This document shows positions 58,657 through 64,000 of a DNA stretch of 64,000 bases, piece by piece. Origin of the DNA: Hymenobacter frigidus. GTDB taxonomy: Bacteria > Bacteroidota > Bacteroidia > Cytophagales > Hymenobacteraceae. Every line of letters starts with the position of its first letter. Position 1 is the first letter of the stretch. The notes beneath the pieces were generated by a model, which searched no databases, was not told the DNA's origin, and worked only from the letters and a program-made list of their open reading frames with translations. The stretch lies in the NCBI RefSeq assembly GCF_014640435.1, contig NZ_BMGY01000028.1, positions 1-64,000 of the forward strand, given 5' to 3'. Made by a program: the position numbers and the translations under genes.

Positions 58657-59418
58657 ATGGAATTAACCTTACAAAGTCTCACCAAGTCCTTTGGGCCCAA
58701 AACCGTGCTGCGCGACCTGAGCCTGACGGCCGGCCCCGGCATGTGCGTGGGCGTGCTGGGCCGCAACGGCGCGGGTAAAAGCACACTTTTCAACCTGCTT
58801 ACCAACGTGCTGCTGCCTACCAGCGGCCGCATCATCCTCGATGGCGAGGCGCTGGGCGAAACTTTCCCGGTAGCCACGAAGCGCCGCATGGTAGCCCTGG
58901 TGAACCAGGGCTACCTCGTGGAGGAGCTCACGGCTGAGGAATATTTGCAGTTCGTGGCCCGCATCTATGAGCTGCCCGATGCCCAGACGCGCATTGCCAG
59001 CCTGCTGGCTCACCTGCTGGAGGACTACGACACCGTGCGCCGCAAGCGCCTGAGCACGTTCTCGACCGGCATGAAGCAGCGCGTGGCCATTGCCTCGTGC
59101 CTGCTGCACCGCCCCGAGCTGCTGATTCTGGACGAGCCCTTCAACGGCCTCGACGTGTTTGCCGCCGACCGCGTGCTGAGCCTGCTGCGCAGCTACCAGC
59201 CGCAGGCGCTCACCTTCATCTCGTCGCACAACCTGGGCCACATCGAGCAGCTGGCCACCCACTTATTGATAATTGACGAGAGCGAAGTGAAATTCTGGGG
59301 CACGATGGACGAGTTTGCCCATGGCGAGCGCGCCGCCCTCGGCGATGCCCTGCTCCAGCTGCTGCACCCCGCCACCAACCAAGCCCAGGACCTGACATGG
59401 CTGACCTCGCAACGCTAG
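58657..59418 (+). CDS. ABC transporter ATP-binding protein
   Basis: 253 aa from the ATG at 58657 (MELTLQSLTKSFGPKTVLRD); the longer frame from 58573 extends into repeat copy 6. It has Walker A GVLGRNGAGKSTLFNL, the signature LSTFSTGMKQRVAIASC, Walker B LLILDEPFNGLDVF and the H-loop SSHNLGHIEQ. The signature is TGMKQR in place of the usual SGGQ, as in exporter families with separate permeases. It overlaps the permease by 22 bases. Confidence 0.9.
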   Translation: MELTLQSLTKSFGPKTVLRDLSLTAGPGMCVGVLGRNGAGKSTLFNLLTNVLLPTSGRIILDGEALGETFPVATKRRMVALVNQGYLVEELTAEEYLQFVARIYELPDAQTRIASLLAHLLEDYDTVRRKRLSTFSTGMKQRVAIASCLLHRPELLILDEPFNGLDVFAADRVLSLLRSYQPQALTFISSHNLGHIEQLATHLLIIDESEVKFWGTMDEFAHGERAALGDALLQLLHPATNQAQDLTWLTSQR

Positions 59419-60803
59419 CACCCACGGGCACTGGCGGCCGGCTCGGCCATTTTCTGCCCTACCTGCTGCGCCGCCGCCTGCGCGCCGTGCTCTGGCCCGC
59501 CGACGGCGGCGAGCGCACCATGGTCCTGCTGCTGCTGGCCCTGATGGTGGCCTACGGAGCCGGCCTGGGCATCCTGCTGAGCCACGGCGGCTCCGGCTCC
59601 TCGGAAGAATCGGCCGATTTCCTGCCCAAACTACAGGTGGCGCTAAATGCCGCCTGGCTGAGCTCGGCGCTGCTGGTTGATTTTTTACCCGCGCTACGGC
59701 CGGTAACGCGGGTATTGCCCGAGCATTTTCCGGTATCGGCCCGCTGGAACGTGGTGTCGGCCTTTCTGCTGAACCTGATAACCCTGCGCCGCCTGCTGAT
59801 TATAACGGCGTTGGTGGTGGCCGTGGTAACCGTGCCGCACAACGCCGTGGTGCCGGGCTTCAGCCTGCTGCTGATGTTGGGAGCCACCGTGTTCAGCTTC
59901 AACCTGCGGCTGCTGGTGGCGCTACGGCGCTGGCGGCACCCGCTCATGCTGGCCCACCTGGCCAGCCTGGGCCTGATGCTGTGGTGGCTGGCCCACCCCG
60001 AAGCCAGCTACAGCACGCCGCTGGGTGTGGCCATGGCCGTGCTGCCCTGGCTGCTGGGCGCGGGGCAGCTGTATTGGCTGGGGCCGTACTTCAGCGCCCG
60101 CTACTTGCCCGATGCTGAAGCGCCCGCCGCGCCGGTTTCGGGCTCGCTGCTGGCGCGGCTGTCGCCGGAGCATCGCGCTTACTTCTCTAAAGTATGGGTG
60201 TTGCTGCTGATGGGCCTGGTAATGAAGGTGGTCATATTGGGCATTACGCGCTGGGGCATGGGCGACAACGAGAAGCTGAAGGGCCAGTCGTTTTTTTACC
60301 TGGCGCTGGTGCCGCTGGTCGGCTTCACCTACACCAACAACAACTTATTCGGCTTCATGAAAACCATGGCGGCCAATGAGATACAGCGCTTGGGCCTCAC
60401 GCGGCGAATGCTGGTGCTGTACCTGCGGCTGGTGCTGCCGGTGGTGCTGTTCGACTGCCTGCTCACGGCGGCGTTCCTGCTGGGCTTGTTCCCCCGCACG
60501 TTCTGGCCGTTGCTGGGGCTGCTGCCGCTGGGCGCAGCTGCGCTCACCAGCCTGGGGCTTTGGGGCAGCTTTTACCAGGCCAGAGCGGTAGTGAAAGCCG
60601 TCGACTTCACCAGCAACCGCAACGCCAGCGCGCTCATGAGCCTCGCCACCATTGCCACGGCGGCGGCCCTGTATTTTTTGCCGTGGTGGGCGCGCATTGC
60701 GCTGGCGGCCGTTATCACCGCTTCGGCTTGGTGGCCTATCCGGGCAGTGCTGCGCAATGATGGCCGCTTGCGCCGCCGCTTGTGGCGCGGCATCGGGGCC
60801 TAA
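59397..60803 (+). CDS. ABC transporter permease
   Basis: 468 aa. About ten membrane helices are visible, arranged in two clusters, for example MVLLLLALMVAYGAGLGILL and LLIITALVVAVVTVPHNAV. The stretch LVGFTYTNNNLFGFMKTMAA resembles Bacteroidota permeases of unknown substrate. It is the partner of the ATPase just upstream, overlapping in frame. The pair is a two-gene exporter with no accessory membrane-fusion protein in the window; the substrate is unknown. Confidence 0.8.
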   Translation: MADLATLAPTGTGGRLGHFLPYLLRRRLRAVLWPADGGERTMVLLLLALMVAYGAGLGILLSHGGSGSSEESADFLPKLQVALNAAWLSSALLVDFLPALRPVTRVLPEHFPVSARWNVVSAFLLNLITLRRLLIITALVVAVVTVPHNAVVPGFSLLLMLGATVFSFNLRLLVALRRWRHPLMLAHLASLGLMLWWLAHPEASYSTPLGVAMAVLPWLLGAGQLYWLGPYFSARYLPDAEAPAAPVSGSLLARLSPEHRAYFSKVWVLLLMGLVMKVVILGITRWGMGDNEKLKGQSFFYLALVPLVGFTYTNNNLFGFMKTMAANEIQRLGLTRRMLVLYLRLVLPVVLFDCLLTAAFLLGLFPRTFWPLLGLLPLGAAALTSLGLWGSFYQARAVVKAVDFTSNRNASALMSLATIATAAALYFLPWWARIALAAVITASAWWPIRAVLRNDGRLRRRLWRGIGA

Positions 60804-60946
60804 CTTTTTGGGCGACCTTTGCGGGTACGAAAAGAATTAAAAATTAGCGGTGAAGCCGTGTAGGCAGCTTGGGATGACAACATTCACTCCCTGCTAACGC
60901 CTTCATAACTTGATTTTTAATCCTTCATTTTTAATTCCTGTTCCGA

Positions 60947-61777
60947 ATGGATTTTATTGAACTGACCGTTGAAGCCCCGCGTGAGCTGGCCGACATTTTG
61001 GTGGCCGAGCTGGCCGAAGTAGGTTTCGACACCTTTGAAGACAACGACGCGGGCTTTTGCGCCTACACCACCGAAGAAGTGTTTAACCCCGACGCGGTGG
61101 CCGAAATCATGAGCCGCTACGAGGGCCAGGGCGAGCTGAGCCACTCGCACCGCGTCATCACCCGCCAGAACTGGAACGCCGAGTGGGAGAAGAACTTTCA
61201 GCCCCTCATCATTGCCGAGCGGGTTTCGGTGCGGGCCCCGTTCCACCCCGCGCCGGCCGGCGTGGACTACGACATCGTGATTATGCCGCGCATGTCATTC
61301 GGCACGGGCCACCACGAAACCACGGCCCTGATGATTGAAAATCAGCTTGATGTGAGCCACAAAGGCCTGCGCGTGCTCGACATGGGCACCGGTACCGGCA
61401 TCCTGGCCATCATGGCCGAGCTGCTGGGGGCCCGCCAAATCCTGGCCGTGGACACCGAGCCCTGGACCGTGGAAAACGCCCGCGACAACGCCGCTGAAAA
61501 CCAGTGCCACACCATCGAGTGCCGCCTGGGCGGAGTGGAGACGCTGGCCAATGAAGAGCCTTTCGACTTGATTCTGGCCAACATTAACCGCAACGTGCTG
61601 CTCGAAGACATGCACGATTACGCCCGCCTGCTGCCCAGCGGCCGGCCCATCTTGTTCAGCGGTTTCTACGAGGAAGACCTGCCCAAAATCACGGCTGAAG
61701 CGAGCAAGCACGGCTTGCGCTACCAGCGTCACCGCACACTGCGCAGCTGGGTATCGGCCATTTTCGAAAAGGAATAA
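60947..61777 (+). CDS. prmA: ribosomal protein L11 methyltransferase
   Basis: 276 aa. It trimethylates lysines of ribosomal protein L11 with S-adenosylmethionine. The N-terminal substrate domain (about 1-100) holds the tandem ELTVEAPRELADILVAELAE. The methyltransferase domain shows MPRMSFGTGHHETTALMIEN, VLDMGTGTGILAIMAELLGA and the loop LILANINRNVLLEDM. Length is close to the usual 290. A short intergenic region separates it from the permease; a TAnnTTTG-type promoter is not clear. Confidence 0.95.
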   Translation: MDFIELTVEAPRELADILVAELAEVGFDTFEDNDAGFCAYTTEEVFNPDAVAEIMSRYEGQGELSHSHRVITRQNWNAEWEKNFQPLIIAERVSVRAPFHPAPAGVDYDIVIMPRMSFGTGHHETTALMIENQLDVSHKGLRVLDMGTGTGILAIMAELLGARQILAVDTEPWTVENARDNAAENQCHTIECRLGGVETLANEEPFDLILANINRNVLLEDMHDYARLLPSGRPILFSGFYEEDLPKITAEASKHGLRYQRHRTLRSWVSAIFEKE

Positions 61778-61858
61778 AGGCGAATTCGGGTAGTTTAAGC
61801 AACTTCCGGCCAGCCATCCGGCTTCATGGCCTTGCCATGTTGGTCCCGTAACCTTGCG

Positions 61859-61880
61859 GTTGGTTTTCCATCGAACCAAC
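61859..61880. repeat. short inverted repeat before the receptor-plug gene
   Basis: GTTGGTT (61859-61865) and AACCAAC (61874-61880) enclose an 8-base centre 22 bases before the ATG at 61903. It could be an operator or a leader hairpin. A TAACCTTG near 61849 is a near-match to the -7 element. Confidence 0.4.
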
Positions 61881-61902
61881 TGATTTTGACTAGAATGCAA
61901 CC

Positions 61903-64000
61903 ATGAGAATTGTGCGCGTGCAGAAAGCAATAGTGGCCGTTGTGCTGGCCGGTGGGCTCGGCCTAATGGCCTTTCGACCACAACCCCTTGAGGAAACTCC
62001 CCTGCAGCGCATTGCGCGGCAAATGTCGGAATACTACACGGCGGCCCGGGGCGAAAAGGCCTACCTGCACCTCGACCGCCCGGTGTATGCCACCGGCGAA
62101 ACCATTTGGTTCAGCGCCTACGTGGTGGACGCCAATCAGCACCAGCTCGACTCGCTCAGCCAAGTGCTGCATGTCGACTTGCTTTCGGCCCAGCAAAAAG
62201 TAGTGGCGCGCCGCACGCTGCGCCTGCAGGGCGGCCGGGCCAGCGGCGACCTCGACATTGCCGATTCGTTGGCCGCCGGCACCTACGTGCTGCGCGCCTA
62301 CACCAACTGGATGCGCAACGCGGGCGATGACTTCGTGTATAGCCGCCGTCTGAGCATTTGGCCCGCGTCGCCCATCGGCCCGCAGGAGCTCACGGCGGAG
62401 GCCGCTGCCCTGGTGGCCCGCAAGCAGCGGGGGCCGGGCGGGGCCACGGCCAGCCGGCCCGACGTGCAGTTTTTCCCGGAAGGCGGCAATATGGTAGAGG
62501 GGCTGCCCGCCGTGGTGGCCTGCAAAGCCATCGATGTTAATGGTCGAAGCATTGTGGTACGTGGCCAGATTCGGAATGCCCAGAACGCCGTGATAGTAGC
62601 CGCTTTCAGCAGCCGGCACGCGGGCATGGGGCGCTTTTCGTTGGTGCCCGGCAGTGGCCAGCGCTACCACGCCCACCTCACGCTGCCCGATGGCAGCACC
62701 GTCGATTACCCCTTGCCAGTGGCGAAGCCTGCGGGCTACACCCTGCGCGTGGTTGAAACCAGCGAGAGCTTTTTGGTGGAAGCGCGCTACCGCGGGGCCA
62801 CTGGCGTACCCGCGCCCGGTCCCGTGCAGCTGATGAGCCAGGTGCGCGGCGTGGCCGCCTATCCCGGCCCGCGTCCGCTCACGGGCGACGTGCCCGCTTC
62901 CTGGCGCATGCCCAAGAAGAACTACCCCAACGGCATTGTGCACTTCACGCTGTTTGATGCGCAGGGTGTGCCGCAGTGCGAGCGGCTGGCTTTCGTGCAG
63001 AACGGCCCGGCCGCTCTCCGCATCAGCGTCACGCCCGACCAAGCCAGCTACGGCCCCCACGCACCGGTGCAGCTTACCGTGCGCGTAGCCGATGCTCAGG
63101 GCCAGCCCGTGGCTACCAACTTCTCGCTGGCTGTGAGCGACGCCGGTCTCACTGCCCTCGACCCCAACGCCGGAACTATCGCCTCGAACCTGCTGCTGAC
63201 GTCTGACTTGGCGGGCTATGTCGAAAACCCCGGCTATTACTTCCGGGAACAGTCGGCTGCCACGGCCCAGGCCCTCGATGACCTGCTGCTGACGCAAGGC
63301 TGGCGGCGCTTCGTGTGGAAAGCGGTGTTGGCCGGGCAGGCCCCGCCCGCGCCCTTCACCCCGGAGCAGGATATTGTGCTCACCGGGCAGGTAGTAAGCG
63401 AGCACGGCAACCGCCCGATACCGAACAGTCAGCTCACTTTCCTACAAACCAAACCGGCGCGCAACGTGACGACGGCTACCACCAACGCCGATGGCCGTTT
63501 CACCTTCTCCGGCTTCCCGCTGCGGGATACCGCCGTTATTACGCTCCAGGCGCGGCGGTCGCAGGGCGGTTCCAACGTCCTTATCCTGCCCGATAATGGG
63601 CCGGTGCCAGCCCGCGGACCATTGCCCGTGTTGCCGCCCGTAGCTGCCGCCCCGCCCGGCGTGGCTGCCTACGTGCGCCGCAGCCGCCAGGCCCAGGCCG
63701 CCGACCTGGAGCTGCACCCCGAAAAAGCCATCCGCAACATCATCCTGGGCAATGTGGCCGTCACGGCCAAGCGGGTGGCCGTACCGCGCGACGACCCGCG
63801 CCGTCTGTACGGGGCCACGGGCAGCACGGTGGTTGATTTTGCCAATAACCCCATGGCTCAGTCCGGCATGTCAGTGCTGCAAATGCTGCAATCGCGGGTG
63901 CCTGGCCTGACTGTCACCGGTAATCCACCCGATATGACGGTGCAGATTCGGGGACAGGGAACGCCACTCATGATTTTGGATGGTCAGAAGGTCGATATTT
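61903..64000 (+). CDS. MG-domain protein with TonB-receptor plug (partial, runs off window)
   Basis: At least 699 codons, open to the window end. A hydrophobic signal (IVRVQKAIVAVVLAGGLGLM) is followed by a macroglobulin-like domain, EKAYLHLDRPVYATGETIWF then SAYVVDANQ, a middle beta domain, a second MG-like domain (RISVTPDQASYGPHAPVQLT), DDLLLTQGWRRFVWK, and a carboxypeptidase-regulatory-like domain (VLTGQVVSEHGNRPIPNSQL). At the right edge a TonB-receptor plug starts: SVLQMLQSRVPGLTVTG and TVQIRGQGTPLMILDGQKVD. The pairing of MG domains with a plug is a Bacteroidota type that may act on large surface ligands; the barrel, if any, lies outside the window. Confidence 0.85.
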   Translation, partial: MRIVRVQKAIVAVVLAGGLGLMAFRPQPLEETPLQRIARQMSEYYTAARGEKAYLHLDRPVYATGETIWFSAYVVDANQHQLDSLSQVLHVDLLSAQQKVVARRTLRLQGGRASGDLDIADSLAAGTYVLRAYTNWMRNAGDDFVYSRRLSIWPASPIGPQELTAEAAALVARKQRGPGGATASRPDVQFFPEGGNMVEGLPAVVACKAIDVNGRSIVVRGQIRNAQNAVIVAAFSSRHAGMGRFSLVPGSGQRYHAHLTLPDGSTVDYPLPVAKPAGYTLRVVETSESFLVEARYRGATGVPAPGPVQLMSQVRGVAAYPGPRPLTGDVPASWRMPKKNYPNGIVHFTLFDAQGVPQCERLAFVQNGPAALRISVTPDQASYGPHAPVQLTVRVADAQGQPVATNFSLAVSDAGLTALDPNAGTIASNLLLTSDLAGYVENPGYYFREQSAATAQALDDLLLTQGWRRFVWKAVLAGQAPPAPFTPEQDIVLTGQVVSEHGNRPIPNSQLTFLQTKPARNVTTATTNADGRFTFSGFPLRDTAVITLQARRSQGGSNVLILPDNGPVPARGPLPVLPPVAAAPPGVAAYVRRSRQAQAADLELHPEKAIRNIILGNVAVTAKRVAVPRDDPRRLYGATGSTVVDFANNPMAQSGMSVLQMLQSRVPGLTVTGNPPDMTVQIRGQGTPLMILDGQKVDI

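Noticed and set aside
60805..60821. TAACTTTTTG and GACCTTTG before prmA as a promoter
   Set aside because: Each departs from TAnnTTTG by a length or base mismatch and neither has a -33 element; not reported as a feature.
61963..63405. 480-aa open frame on the minus strand
   Set aside because: It lies wholly antisense to the MG-domain/plug gene, whose domains are clear, and its composition (rich in Arg, His, Gly) is that of a GC-rich shadow frame.
1..64000. tRNA, rRNA, CRISPR array, insertion sequence or prophage
   Set aside because: No cloverleaf-like sequence, no regularly spaced short repeats, and no transposase, integrase or phage structural frame could be identified by eye.

Overview
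The window is about 64 kb of GC-rich DNA that looks like a chromosome segment of a Cytophagales bacterium of the Bacteroidota, most likely Hymenobacter or a close relative. The signs are gliding-motility lipoproteins GldB and GldD, Bacteroidota-type TonB/ExbD/ExbD/ExbB, a 29-residue basic ribosome-associated protein before an RNase G gene, SusC-style MG-domain/plug receptors, a lack of Shine-Dalgarno sequences, and at least thirteen promoter -7 elements of the Bacteroidota form TAnnTTTG. The genus is an inference; the phylum is well supported. I saw no rRNA, tRNA, CRISPR array, transposase or phage gene.

Layout. 0.2-3.3 kb: the exbB-exbD-exbD-tonB energy-transduction operon (minus strand), with a strong terminator. 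3.5-9.6 kb: mazG, glmM, a cysteine desulfurase, a frameshifted membrane-protein remnant, a PRC-barrel protein and two envelope proteins. 9.6-17 kb: hemH, the GTPases era and der, a small lipoprotein, murQ, a cytochrome-b5-like protein and an arginase-fold protein with a damaged metal site. 17-26.4 kb: fatty-acid degradation, comprising an acyl-CoA ligase, a MarR regulator and fadN-fadA-fadE in the same order as in Bacillus subtilis. A 12-bp dyad (TAKGCnnGCCTA) lies in front of marR and occurs twice in front of fadE, suggesting one regulon. 26.5-38.8 kb: recG, gldD, ssb, mutY, HU, a TPR protein, the 29-aa basic protein, rng, an outer-membrane barrel and gldB. 38.8-44 kb: a glycosyltransferase, nth, an ECF-type sigma factor overlapping a small putative anti-sigma gene, and an MFS exporter. 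44-48.7 kb: a Tat-exported, PaoABC-like molybdenum aldehyde oxidoreductase with its own MocA-like cytidylyltransferase. 48.9-64 kb: an HhH protein, two tandem secreted alpha/beta hydrolases (one without its nucleophilic serine), uvrA, a TspO-like protein, tpiA, an ABC exporter pair, prmA, and the first 699 codons of an MG-domain/TonB-plug protein that runs off the window.

Between genes, six copies of a 100-123-bp imperfect palindrome with arms related to AACGTCATGCTGAGC recur. They fall into three paired subtypes, and one copy supplies the start codon of the cytochrome-b5-like gene. The points most worth testing are the MarR dyad regulon, this repeat family, the hydrolase pair, and the missing gldE between ssb and gldD.
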